Positions 46,573 through 53,254 of a stretch of 64,000 nt of DNA are shown piece by piece. A model generated the notes under the pieces. That model searched no databases, was not told the origin of the DNA, and saw nothing but the letters and a program-made list of their open reading frames with translations. Numbering within the stretch: position 1 is the first letter of the stretch; each line of letters starts with the position of its first letter. This stretch comes from Mannheimia haemolytica. GTDB taxonomy: Bacteria > Pseudomonadota > Gammaproteobacteria > Enterobacterales > Pasteurellaceae. Location of the stretch: positions 186,001-250,000 of the forward strand of contig LR134495.1 of the NCBI GenBank assembly GCA_900638155.1, in the 5' to 3' direction. Position numbers and translations under genes: made by a program.

Positions 46573-46764
46573 ATGAAAAAACGGCGAATGATTTATGCCC
46601 TGTATGTTGGCGAAGAGAATGTAGCTGACGGCACAGCGGAAGAATTAGCAAAACGGTTGGGGGTGGAGGCGAAAACAGTGCGATTTATGTCGTCCCCTGC
46701 TCATAACAAGCGAGTGAAGTATAACGGTAAAGCAATCCGCACCGTGAAAGTCGGGTTGGAATAG
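46573..46764 (+). CDS. Unknown small phage protein with HTH-like segment (63 aa)
   Basis: The protein reads as one compact domain: a strand (MIYALYVGEENVADG), then TAEELAKRLGVEAKTVRFMSSP, which has the look of a helix-turn-helix, then a basic strand NKRVKYNGKAIRTVKV. It starts 2 bp after the previous gene. A DNA-binding role is a guess from the helix pattern. Confidence 0.7.
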   Translation: MKKRRMIYALYVGEENVADGTAEELAKRLGVEAKTVRFMSSPAHNKRVKYNGKAIRTVKVGLE

Positions 46765-46776
46765 AGAGGAAGTATT

Positions 46777-47394
46777 ATGAGTAAAGTAACAATCGGTAAT
46801 GAAATTTACTGGAAAGATGCAAATGGTAATTTAAAACCCGAAGCATTAGTGAAAGAAATTGATAAAGAGCGTGATGAGCTAGTACGCCAATTTGTGAACC
46901 GTGCCGAAGAAGTCAGTCAGCTACTAGGTAATTTTAAGCAATCTGTATTTGATGATGTAGGGGCTTTTGTCAGCCTATCGGCTGAAAAATATGGGGTAAA
47001 AATCGGCGGTGCAAAAGGCAATATCACGTTATTTACCTATGACGGCGAATATAAGTTGCAGTTAGCGGTGCAAGAGAATATCCGCTTTGACGAACGAATC
47101 CACGCAGCAAAAGCCTTGATTGATGAGTGTTTGCACGATTGGTCGGAGGGGGCAAAACCAGAACTTAAAGCATTAATTGATAATGCGTTTGAGGTGGATA
47201 AGGAAGGCAATTTATCTACGGCGAAAATCCTATCCCTACGCCGTGTTGAGATTGATGATGCACGCTGGAATCAAGCAATGACGGCAATTTCAGACAGCGT
47301 GCAGGTAGTGGGTAGTAAAGATTATATCCGCTTTTATAAGCGTGATGAAAATGGCAAATATCAGCCGATTAGTTTAGATGTGGCGGGGGTTTAG
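46777..47394 (+). CDS. DUF3164 family phage protein
   Basis: The 205-residue protein belongs to a family always found in the early region of Mu-like phages, function unknown. It starts IGNEIYWKDANGNLKPEALVKEIDKERDELV and has the family stretch GAKGNITLFTYDGEYKLQLAVQENIRFDERIHAAKALIDECL near 83-124. AGAGAGGAAGT precedes ATG. The next gene begins directly after its stop. Confidence 0.88.
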   Translation: MSKVTIGNEIYWKDANGNLKPEALVKEIDKERDELVRQFVNRAEEVSQLLGNFKQSVFDDVGAFVSLSAEKYGVKIGGAKGNITLFTYDGEYKLQLAVQENIRFDERIHAAKALIDECLHDWSEGAKPELKALIDNAFEVDKEGNLSTAKILSLRRVEIDDARWNQAMTAISDSVQVVGSKDYIRFYKRDENGKYQPISLDVAGV

Positions 47395-47395
47395 A

Positions 47396-47602
47396 ATGTT
47401 TATTACTTTTAATGTTAATTATACGGATAAACCTGTTGTGGTTAATACAGACAAGGTTTGTACAATAGAAAATATTAACGGGAATGTAACAGTACACTTT
47501 TGTGATAACACAAAATTAATAATGATGGACTTTGATGATAAAGAATATGCATCGTTATTAAATCATTTGCATATTTTAAATCAGTTAAAAAGAAAGTCTT
47601 AG
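47396..47602 (+). CDS. Unknown small phage protein (68 aa)
   Basis: The protein appears beta-rich (MFITFNVNYTDKPVVVNTDKV...NGNVTVHFCDNTKLIMMDFDD) with a helical end. ATG 47396 overlaps the preceding TAG by one base; an in-frame ATG 18 bp earlier lies inside the upstream gene and is less likely. No family recognised. Confidence 0.65.
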   Translation: MFITFNVNYTDKPVVVNTDKVCTIENINGNVTVHFCDNTKLIMMDFDDKEYASLLNHLHILNQLKRKS

Positions 47603-47621
47603 TTAAAAAACCTTTTCAATG

Positions 47622-47660
47622 CCCTTTAAAAATCTCCCCTAACCCCTCTTTTTCAAAGAG
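47622..47660. repeat. 'AAATCTCCCC' palindromic repeat inside the prophage
   Basis: AAATCTCCCCTAACCCCT followed by CTTTTTCAAAGAGGGGG matches the host-side copies at 16364-16398. It sits in the 110-bp gap between the 68-residue gene and the ANR gene. Confidence 0.75.
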
Positions 47661-47712
47661 GGGGACAAGATAGAAGGGCATTTATAAAGTGTTTTAACCA
47701 CAGGAGAAAAAA

Positions 47713-47916
47713 ATGAAAACAACACCAAAGGCGATCAAATTTAACCGCTACAAGCACTATGCCGAAAAAGCAGCTGAAGCAGAACGCAAAGGCAATTATG
47801 CAGAAGCTCAAGACCATTGGGAAGTTGCAAAATTATCGGCAAAAACGACCGCTAACCGTGACTGGGCGGAGCAACGGGCAGAATTTTGTAAAAGAATGCA
47901 CCAAAGACCGTTTTGA
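47713..47916 (+). CDS. ANR family small transcriptional regulator
   Basis: The 67-residue protein fits the ANR pattern (AraC-negative regulator family): AEKAAEAERKGNYAEAQDHWEVAKLSAKTTANRDWAEQRAEFCKRM. In enteric pathogens ANR proteins bind AraC-type activators such as AggR and damp virulence gene expression; similar genes are common in Mu-like phages. CAGGAGAAAAAA precedes ATG. Whether it acts on host or phage genes here is open. Confidence 0.75.
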   Translation: MKTTPKAIKFNRYKHYAEKAAEAERKGNYAEAQDHWEVAKLSAKTTANRDWAEQRAEFCKRMHQRPF

Positions 47917-47925
47917 GGTGTGTAA

Positions 47926-48105
47926 ATGACAACAAGAGAAAATCTCGAACTGAGAGAGACAATAGATCGTGTGATTGATGTACTCATAATGGTGAGTAAT
48001 GCGGTGTTAAATGAGGAGTTTAGCAAAGCAAGAAATATCCATAAAGCTGCCATAAAACAACTTAACCAAATAGGCGAAGTGTTAGACCAAGAATTAACAA
48101 ATTAG
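47926..48105 (+). CDS. Unknown 59-residue phage protein
   Basis: A compact, mostly helical frame (MTTRENLELRETIDRVIDV ... EVLDQELTN) starts 9 bp after the ANR gene with GAGGTGTG as ribosome site and ends 7 bp before the next gene. Its fit into the tightly packed operon supports reality. No family recognised. Confidence 0.6.
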   Translation: MTTRENLELRETIDRVIDVLIMVSNAVLNEEFSKARNIHKAAIKQLNQIGEVLDQELTN

Positions 48106-48112
48106 GATAAAT

Positions 48113-48298
48113 ATGATGACCGAACAAGAAAAAAGCGGGCTTAACAGCCAATTAAATGAGGCAATTATCCAGCTTATACAAGCTCAAAAGTATTTAAACC
48201 AAAGCGATTTTATTCGAAGTGGTGTTTATCTAGGTACGGTGCAAGATTTGTTGCCAAAGGTGCACTTTAAGTTATTAACGGCAAATCGGAAACATTAA
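48113..48298 (+). CDS. Unknown 61-residue phage protein
   Basis: A helical protein (NSQLNEAIIQLIQAQKYLNQSDFIRSGVYLGTVQDLLP) with a basic tail. Two ATGs in a row open the frame, either could be used; TAGGATAAAT lies upstream. It resembles the preceding 59-residue protein in size and helix content, and they may be paralogues, but no clear identity is visible by eye. Confidence 0.6.
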   Translation: MMTEQEKSGLNSQLNEAIIQLIQAQKYLNQSDFIRSGVYLGTVQDLLPKVHFKLLTANRKH

Positions 48299-48320
48299 CC
48301 ACCCCAGTAAGGAGTTAAGA

Positions 48321-48896
48321 ATGAAATTTAGATTTTTTAAAGGGGATATAACCCAAGAGCCACTAAAAAGCATTTATGCAGATTATCAAGTATCTAAAGA
48401 AGAACGCAAGGATAAGCTCAATGCTATTTTAGAAAAATATCCTTTCAATGATGGATTAGTAAGTGGTTCGGGCTGGTTTCATCGAATGGTTAATGGAATT
48501 GCTTGTAAAGCAACCAATATTAGCCAAGTTTCAGATGTTAAAGGGTTCAAGGTAAGTAAATTTGATGATGAGTTTTATCTCGTCAAACCTGATAAACGTT
48601 ACAAAAAAGGGAAAGAGCTTGCAGAAGATTTTAAAGCAATTAATGAAATTTATGAGAAACATCGTGATTTTTCGCCCTATATCTTAAAACGTTTGAATAT
48701 GCTTTATTTTGCAAGTGATTTTAGTTATTCCCCAACATCAGGTAGAAGTTATTTAGCCGTAGCAGGCATTTGTGAAAACACCTTACTGGTTAAAATGCCA
48801 ATGCCTATTGATAAAAATGATGAACCATTTCCTGAGATTGCAGAGGGATTGGTTGAAATCAAAGAGAGTGAATTTTTAGCGATACAGGGGAAATAA
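48321..48896 (+). CDS. Unknown phage protein, possibly DUF5420 family
   Basis: The 191-residue soluble protein has a conserved-looking centre (GLVSGSGWFHRMVNGIACK, then LVKPDKRYKKGKELAEDF). It resembles proteins of unknown function in Haemophilus Mu-like prophages (DUF5420, from memory). AAGGAGTTAAGA precedes ATG. It forms a pair with the next gene, 3 bp away. Confidence 0.7.
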   Translation: MKFRFFKGDITQEPLKSIYADYQVSKEERKDKLNAILEKYPFNDGLVSGSGWFHRMVNGIACKATNISQVSDVKGFKVSKFDDEFYLVKPDKRYKKGKELAEDFKAINEIYEKHRDFSPYILKRLNMLYFASDFSYSPTSGRSYLAVAGICENTLLVKMPMPIDKNDEPFPEIAEGLVEIKESEFLAIQGK

Positions 48897-48899
48897 AAA

Positions 48900-49295
48900 A
48901 TGGCTATTTCAGCAGAGCAATGGAAAGAAATTAAACAAGCCTTAAGTGGAATTGTTGGGAGTGTTACATTTCAATATAGAGAACATCAACTTACCGTACA
49001 TGTTACCCAAGCTGGGCGAAAATTGGAGCTTGTTGTGTATGTGGATGGGGAGCTTCGTAGGGAGTGGGTGCGAGAAACACATGAGCTCCGCTCTTATTTG
49101 GAAGAAGTTTGGTATCGTAAAGAATTATCTCGTTTTACTGCTAAACAGAAAAAAGAATACAAAGGTTTTATGAGTAAGAAGGAGTTAAATGAAAAAATCG
49201 TCGTTTCTTTGCCTACATTTCCTTCCCCAACGGCTTTGATTCGCCAATATAAAAAACTTGATGGCTTAGAGTTGAGTGATTGTTGGGGTCTTTGA
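48900..49295 (+). CDS. Unknown phage protein (131 aa)
   Basis: A basic protein starting MAISAEQWKEIKQALSGIVG with a beta-rich middle (HQLTVHVTQAGRKLELVVYVDGELRREWV) and a lysine-rich end. No family recognised. It is probably coupled to the preceding gene. A hairpin terminator follows. Confidence 0.7.
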   Translation: MAISAEQWKEIKQALSGIVGSVTFQYREHQLTVHVTQAGRKLELVVYVDGELRREWVRETHELRSYLEEVWYRKELSRFTAKQKKEYKGFMSKKELNEKIVVSLPTFPSPTALIRQYKKLDGLELSDCWGL

Positions 49296-49331
49296 TCGTA
49301 AGAAGGAAATTATGTAATCACTAACCCAACC

Positions 49332-49380
49332 AACGCCGCACAATCCGTCTAGCTGAAAAACAGGTGCGGCGTTTGTTTTA
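49332..49380 (+). terminator. Hairpin terminator in the early region
   Basis: AACGCCGCAC (49332-49341) pairs perfectly with GTGCGGCGTT (49364-49373) around a 22-nt loop, followed by TGTTTTA. It divides the early genes into two blocks. Confidence 0.65.
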
Positions 49381-49451
49381 AGTGAGCAATCAAAAGCGAT
49401 AACGTTTTTAATTGTTTATTTAAATACAGATTATCTATATAAGGAGCAAAA

Positions 49452-49712
49452 ATGAATATTTACGACCCTAAAAAGAGCTTACCTCCACGTCCTAGCTTAC
49501 CGCCACACCCTAATAGAATTACTCTTAGGGTTAACACTGAAGAAACAAAACCAAATTATCGTTTGTGTAAAAAGAAAAATGGCGAAATTGTATTGCAACA
49601 AATGATTATTATTACAGAGGGATATATCTCACACGAGAATCCATATCCTGAAAGTAAAGTCGAATGGAGAGAAATTGAAACAGTCTGTGAAGATAGTGAG
49701 GTAAATCTATGA
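49452..49712 (+). CDS. Unknown proline-rich phage protein (86 aa)
   Basis: The N-terminus is proline-rich (SLPPRPSLPPHPNR), followed by a beta-rich part and an acidic end. ATAAGGAGCAAAA is a strong ribosome site. It overlaps the next gene by 4 bp (ATGA). No family recognised. Confidence 0.7.
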   Translation: MNIYDPKKSLPPRPSLPPHPNRITLRVNTEETKPNYRLCKKKNGEIVLQQMIIITEGYISHENPYPESKVEWREIETVCEDSEVNL

Positions 49713-50263
49713 AACTATGCAAATGCCCGATTTGCCATTCGGAAATCTCGCTGGAGGCGTTGATTGAAGATGATGCAGGGCGTGAGTTGTTAAATACGAT
49801 AGTCAATATCGGTGGGAATTGTGGGCGTGCGGTGGTGGCGTATTTAGGGTTATTTAAGCCGCAAAAAAACAGCCTTGCCAATAGCCGAGCGTTGAAAATT
49901 GTGCAGAGTTTGTTGGAGCTTTATACGCCCTCTAATGTGTTAGAAAAAGCCTTAATGGATACGGTGGAACAAGTAAGACGGAATCGGCGTGAAACCGGCA
50001 GATGTGAGCCATTAGCAAACCATAATTACTTGAAGAAAGTATATGAAAGCGTGAAGCCACAATTTGCAGTAGTAAGAAGTGAAGCGAAAGCAGTGAGTAG
50101 CCTTGAGCAACAGCAACGCCAAGCAGACCAAAAGAAACACGATGCCGTGATGTATGTGGAAAGAATGAAGCAAATGGGGCAACTGGAAGCCGTGAAGAAT
50201 ACAGAAAGCTACCAAATTTGGCTGAAATGGCAGGAGGAAAAACAAAATGCAACCACAAACTAG
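49709..50263 (+). CDS. Phage protein with N-terminal zinc knuckle (184 aa)
   Basis: The first 12 residues hold CKCPICH, and with His10 and later cysteines could bind zinc. The middle is helical and basic (RRNRRETGRCEPL), and the C-terminal third is a glutamine- and lysine-rich helix. It lies directly upstream of gemA and overlaps it by 17 bp, as a comparable gene does in Haemophilus Mu-like prophages. Function unknown. Confidence 0.75.
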   Translation: MKLCKCPICHSEISLEALIEDDAGRELLNTIVNIGGNCGRAVVAYLGLFKPQKNSLANSRALKIVQSLLELYTPSNVLEKALMDTVEQVRRNRRETGRCEPLANHNYLKKVYESVKPQFAVVRSEAKAVSSLEQQQRQADQKKHDAVMYVERMKQMGQLEAVKNTESYQIWLKWQEEKQNATTN

Positions 50264-50672
50264 AAAGCAGATGATACAGAAAATCCATATCGGCAAAAAT
50301 GAGCTAAAACTGGATGATAACGCCTATAAAATGCTGTTGTTAGAAGCGGTGGATAAGCCAAGCTGCTCAATGATGACCGATAGCGAATTAATGACCGTAC
50401 TGCAAACAATGAAAGCCAAAGGGTTTGTGGTAAAGTCTAAAAAGTACAACAAACGCCCAACGGCAAGTAACACTGCTCAACACAGGCAAGGGTTGATGAA
50501 TAAAATTGGGGCGTTGCTTTATCAAAGCCAAAAGCCGTGGGATTACGCCCACGCCATTGCCAAACGCTCGTTTGGTATTGAGCGGGTGCAATGGCTAACG
50601 GACGACCAGTTGCACAAATTAGTGCAGATGTTGGCAAGTTACAACCACCGGCACGGGTTGAGAACCAAATAA
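50247..50672 (+). CDS. gemA: GemA/gp16-like regulatory protein (DUF1018)
   Basis: In Mu, GemA (gp16) modulates host gene expression and DNA supercoiling. The 141-residue protein has the DUF1018 pattern: KQMIQKIHIGKNELKLDDNAYKMLL near the start, SCSMMTDSELMTVLQTMKAKGF in the middle, and KIGALLYQ...AHAIAKRSFGIERVQWLTDDQLHKLVQML at the end. It closes the early block, followed by a terminator. Confidence 0.88.
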   Translation: MQPQTRKQMIQKIHIGKNELKLDDNAYKMLLLEAVDKPSCSMMTDSELMTVLQTMKAKGFVVKSKKYNKRPTASNTAQHRQGLMNKIGALLYQSQKPWDYAHAIAKRSFGIERVQWLTDDQLHKLVQMLASYNHRHGLRTK

Positions 50673-50688
50673 CGAGATTTTTTTGCAT

Positions 50689-50715
50689 AGCCCCGATGAA
50701 ATTGGGGCTTTTTTG
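50689..50715 (+). terminator. Terminator after gemA
   Basis: AGCCCC (50689-50694) pairs with GGGGCT (50704-50709) and is followed by TTTTTTG. Confidence 0.8.
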
Positions 50716-50753
50716 TGGTAGATTTTGTTGAGATTTAATTTTGAGAGGCAATT

Positions 50754-50957
50754 ATGGCAATAATACATTCTATAAAATGTGGAGATCAGACGCTTGAGGT
50801 GAGAGATCATCACGAATACAGAGAGCTTTTATTTTTTGGCATAACAGACCCCTATGTGCCTGAGCTTAATCAGTCCAGTGTAGTGGTTGATGTAAATAAA
50901 GCCAAACAGCTTAGAGACGTATTAAATAAATTTATCCAAGAACAGGGGGAAGCGTGA
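50754..50957 (+). CDS. Unknown small phage protein (67 aa)
   Basis: A short acidic protein with IHSIKCGDQTLEVRDHHEYRELLFFGITDPYVPELNQ and a helical end. TGAGAGGCAATT precedes ATG. It overlaps the following secreted-protein gene by 4 bp, so the two form a small operon between two terminators. No family recognised. Confidence 0.7.
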   Translation: MAIIHSIKCGDQTLEVRDHHEYRELLFFGITDPYVPELNQSSVVVDVNKAKQLRDVLNKFIQEQGEA

Positions 50958-51304
50958 AAAAAACATTTATAACTTTAACACTCGCCATTGCGTCTCTTGG
51001 TGCAACGGCAGCAACTGAAAAAGCTCAACAAGAAACTGCAAATGCTCTAGTAAGTGGTGATTATCAACAGTTAAGAAATGTAGCTTACGGAATGGAAACA
51101 GGCTCGTTTGGTCACGATCACAATCCTATTGCTGCTTGTGCTTTGCGCCGTGTTATTTTGCTTGTTAATTCAGATAAGGTTGATGTGACTGACTTTAATA
51201 ACGAGGCGATTGCTTGCCGTAAAATTGAGGTTACAGATAATCAACAGGCTTGGGAAACAGCCTTTACGATTGCGAAATCAATTTCTGCAACTAAGAAAAA
51301 ATAA
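50954..51304 (+). CDS. Secreted (periplasmic) phage-encoded protein, unknown function
   Basis: The 116-residue protein has a clear signal peptide, MKKTFITLTLAIASLGATAA, likely cut after residue 20 before TEKAQQET. The mature part is helical with two cysteines (CALRR near 62 and IACRK near 89) that could form a disulfide. No family recognised. Export by a prophage gene that is not a lysis gene suggests lysogenic conversion, for example superinfection exclusion; this is inference from the signal peptide and location. Confidence 0.75.
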   Translation: MKKTFITLTLAIASLGATAATEKAQQETANALVSGDYQQLRNVAYGMETGSFGHDHNPIAACALRRVILLVNSDKVDVTDFNNEAIACRKIEVTDNQQAWETAFTIAKSISATKKK

Positions 51305-51315
51305 GTTTATAGTTA

Positions 51316-51345
51316 AAGACCGCTTTCAAGCGGTCTTTTTTTATG
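51316..51345 (+). terminator. Terminator with uptake-signal core
   Basis: AAGACCGCTT-TC-AAGCGGTCTT (51316-51337) is a perfect 10-bp stem followed by TTTTT. It closes the two-gene unit upstream of mor. Confidence 0.9.
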
Positions 51346-51392
51346 CAAAATTTGCAAAAAATTTTTGAGTAAGTATTACAGATTTGAATAAC

Positions 51393-51431
51393 CCCCTTGG
51401 ATAATGGCTTTCGTGGAAATTATTCAAGGGG
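51393..51431 (+). promoter_or_regulatory. Hairpin sequestering the mor ribosome binding site
   Basis: CCCCTTGGATAAT (51393-51405) pairs over 13 positions (one G-U) with ATTATTCAAGGGG (51419-51431), loop 13 nt. The right arm contains AAGGGG, the only ribosome site for mor, whose ATG is 8 nt further. A T-run follows the stem. Confidence 0.7.
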
Positions 51432-51438
51432 ATTTTTT

Positions 51439-51861
51439 ATGTCTGAATTTGAAAGTGTTGAGCATTATTTGCCGGAAACAGTGAAAGAAATTGTGGGTGT
51501 AATTGGTTTACCTGCAACCGAAAAGCTGATTAAAGCCTTTGGAGGCTTTTCGTTTCAATTTTCTAATGGCAAAGTCTATTTTGATAAACTCAAAGAGGTG
51601 TTAGGGCAAAATGACGCTGTGAAATTACAGGCTTATATGGGAGCTTGTGAGGTCTATTTGCCACGTTGTGAAACCGCATTAAGAATGTTGCGTAATCAGC
51701 AGATTTATACCGATTATTGCCAATTAACCGAGCGTGGACTAAGTGGCAGGCTTGCGATTATGCAAATTTGCCCTAAATACAGCGTGTGTGATCGTGTTGC
51801 GTGGGAGGCAGTACGATATTATCAGCGTAAGCATACCGTTTCGCAAGCTACCTTGTTTTAA
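51439..51861 (+). CDS. mor: Mor/C-family middle (late) transcription activator
   Basis: Mor activates the Mu middle promoter, whose product C turns on late genes. The 140-residue protein has the family layout: an N-terminal dimerisation part (SVEHYLPETVKEIVGVIGLPATEKLIKAFGG), then a C-terminal helix-turn-helix (GLSGRLAIMQICPKYSVCDRVAWEAVRYYQ, about 100-130). ATG 51439 follows AAGGGG; a frame extends upstream but runs through the hairpin. No separate C gene is visible before the lysis genes, so this one protein may do both jobs. Confidence 0.85.
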   Translation: MSEFESVEHYLPETVKEIVGVIGLPATEKLIKAFGGFSFQFSNGKVYFDKLKEVLGQNDAVKLQAYMGACEVYLPRCETALRMLRNQQIYTDYCQLTERGLSGRLAIMQICPKYSVCDRVAWEAVRYYQRKHTVSQATLF

Positions 51862-51905
51862 GTGTGGAATCCTTTCGCCTGCTCCCCGTTGCTCTAAATC
51901 ATTAA

Positions 51906-51946
51906 AGTCTCTTTAAATCAGAATTGAATTTAAAGAGGCTTTTTTT
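51906..51946 (+). promoter_or_regulatory. Terminator-like hairpin overlapping the endolysin ribosome site
   Basis: AGTCTCTTTAAAT (51906-51918) pairs over 13 positions (one G-U) with ATTTAAAGAGGCT (51928-51940), loop 9 nt. A run of T to 51946 follows, and the endolysin ATG starts at 51947. The ribosome site AAAGAGG is inside the right arm. It looks like a terminator and a ribosome-site lock at once. Confidence 0.7.
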
Positions 51947-52480
51947 ATGACTGAACCTATCAAAAACAAGGCAACTATTGCCGATTTCAACCTTGCATTT
52001 GACCGCTTGCTTGGTCATGAAGGTGGCTATACAAATGATAAAAACGATAAAGGTGGTGAAACCAATTGGGGAGTAACAATCCACACCGCTCGTGCCAATG
52101 GTTATACAGGCTCAATGCGTGCAATGACTCGTGAGCAAGCTAAGCAAATCTATCTTAAAGCGTTCTGGCAACGCTACAACTGCGAAAAATTTGCCCCAGA
52201 AATTGCTTTCCAATTCTTTGATGCTGCCGTTAATCACGGGTTCGGTAATGCTGCTCGCATGTTACAGCGTGCTGTGGGTGTAGCTGATGATGGTGTCATC
52301 GGCAAAATTACGTTGGCAGCGATTGAACGTCATTCTGTTGCGGATGTTGGGACGCTATTTATTGCTGAACGGGTTGAGTTTTTCACAAAACTTGATGATT
52401 TCTCTCGCTATGGTAAAGGCTGGATTCGCCGAATGGCAAACAATCTTCGCTATTTTGCTAAAGACACTATTGAGGATTAA
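51947..52480 (+). CDS. Endolysin, glycoside hydrolase 108 family N-acetylmuramidase
   Basis: The enzyme cuts the glycan backbone of peptidoglycan for host lysis. The 177-residue protein has the GH108 catalytic motif LGHEGGYTNDKNDKGGETNWGV (Glu25), DAAVNHGFGNAARMLQRAVGV in the middle, and the C-terminal peptidoglycan-binding part DDGVIGKITLAAI...WIRRMANNL. There is no signal peptide, so release depends on the holin. It is the first gene of the lysis cassette. Confidence 0.93.
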   Translation: MTEPIKNKATIADFNLAFDRLLGHEGGYTNDKNDKGGETNWGVTIHTARANGYTGSMRAMTREQAKQIYLKAFWQRYNCEKFAPEIAFQFFDAAVNHGFGNAARMLQRAVGVADDGVIGKITLAAIERHSVADVGTLFIAERVEFFTKLDDFSRYGKGWIRRMANNLRYFAKDTIED

Positions 52481-52482
52481 AA

Positions 52483-52716
52483 ATGAAACAGTTTTTACTT
52501 GATTTAATTACCAATAAAGACGGCACAGCCAGCACGACTGGTTTTATTCAGTTTATCAGTTGGCTGGTGCTGTCGGGCATTTTAATTCACGCCTACCTTT
52601 ACGATAAGCCGTTTATTTCCGACTGGTGGTTTGCTTATGCCGGTATTTGTGTGCTGGGCAGCCCTGCCACAAAAGGCGTGGTGAGCGTATTTAAATCCCG
52701 AGGAGATGCAGAATGA
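52483..52716 (+). CDS. Holin-like membrane protein (DUF2644-type)
   Basis: The 77-residue protein has two membrane helices (about 22-41 and 48-68) linked by KPFISDW, and a charged tail. It resembles DUF2644 proteins found beside endolysin genes in Haemophilus Mu-like prophages. Position between endolysin and spanins supports a holin role; there is no direct motif for it. It overlaps the next gene by 4 bp. Confidence 0.7.
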   Translation: MKQFLLDLITNKDGTASTTGFIQFISWLVLSGILIHAYLYDKPFISDWWFAYAGICVLGSPATKGVVSVFKSRGDAE

Positions 52717-53084
52717 TGAGTTTAATCCTTAGTGTAGTGGCTACTGTTGTGGTTGCAGGTGGCTATATTTTTTACAAATTCCGCAAGGCAAACCGAGAAA
52801 TCGACCGCTTGTTTGCTACGGTAAACCGCCTCGAATCGGAAAAAGCAGAAAAAGAAGCCAAGATCCAACAACAAAAAGCAGAGGTTAAAAATGCCAAAAC
52901 TCAACAAAAACACACGCAAAACACTGCTCGTATTAGCTCTGATGCCGTTGATATGCAGCTGCACCAACACGGCTACTTTAGAGACGACGGTCTCGGGCTG
53001 CACGGCGTTCCGTCTGCTGTATCCAAGCCGAGCGGACACGGTGGAGACCAAACGTCAGATACTAGCTCACAATCTGACTTATGA
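52713..53084 (+). CDS. i-spanin (Rz-like, DUF2681)
   Basis: The 123-residue protein has an N-terminal membrane helix (MMSLILSVVATVVVAGGYIFYKF) and a long periplasmic coiled coil (REIDRLFATVNRLESEKAEKEAKIQQQKAEVKNAKTQQK, about 28-66). Its tail is rich in His, Gly and Ser. Together with the lipoprotein nested in another frame it should span the periplasm and fuse the membranes at the last lysis step. The codons also hold an uptake-signal copy in inverted form (52803-52812). Confidence 0.8.
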   Translation: MMSLILSVVATVVVAGGYIFYKFRKANREIDRLFATVNRLESEKAEKEAKIQQQKAEVKNAKTQQKHTQNTARISSDAVDMQLHQHGYFRDDGLGLHGVPSAVSKPSGHGGDQTSDTSSQSDL

Positions 53085-53112
53085 GGAGATTTGCCGTGAG
53101 AAAGTGGATTAA
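52891..53112 (+). CDS. o-spanin lipoprotein (Rz1-like), nested in the Rz frame
   Basis: The frame begins inside the i-spanin gene, shifted by +1, and runs 28 bp past its end. The 73-residue protein has a basic start (MPKLNKNTRKT), a hydrophobic stretch LLVLALMPLI, and a lipobox-like ICSC; mature Cys23 would be lipidated. A second cysteine in SGC is typical of the Rz1 family. AAAGCAGAGGTTAAAA provides a weak ribosome site. The nested arrangement is the classical Rz/Rz1 layout. Confidence 0.8.
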   Translation: MPKLNKNTRKTLLVLALMPLICSCTNTATLETTVSGCTAFRLLYPSRADTVETKRQILAHNLTYEEICREKVD

Positions 53113-53254
53113 AAAACTGCGCCAACGTTGGCAACAGTGGCTTTTTTACCGCCGCCGTCCCGATCTTGCCGAACGGCATAATTGGCTACGTGCGGCGGTA
53201 GCACAAGGCAATCTACACCCTGTCGGGCGAGCCAAAAGGGGGCGTTATGATTGA
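53096..53254 (+). CDS. Small basic phage protein, GTG start (52 aa)
   Basis: GTG 53096 has GAGGAG 7 nt upstream and opens a very basic frame (RKWIKKLRQRWQQWLFYRRRPD...GRAKRGRYD). It overlaps both the o-spanin end and the next gene (by 8 bp). No family recognised. The tight fit and ribosome site support it. Confidence 0.6.
   Translation: MRKWIKKLRQRWQQWLFYRRRPDLAERHNWLRAAVAQGNLHPVGRAKRGRYD

Noticed and set aside
49612..50296. Minus-strand frames opposite the zinc-knuckle and gemA genes
   Set aside because: They oppose a tightly packed operon with overlapping genes and strong ribosome sites; no promoter or domain supports them.
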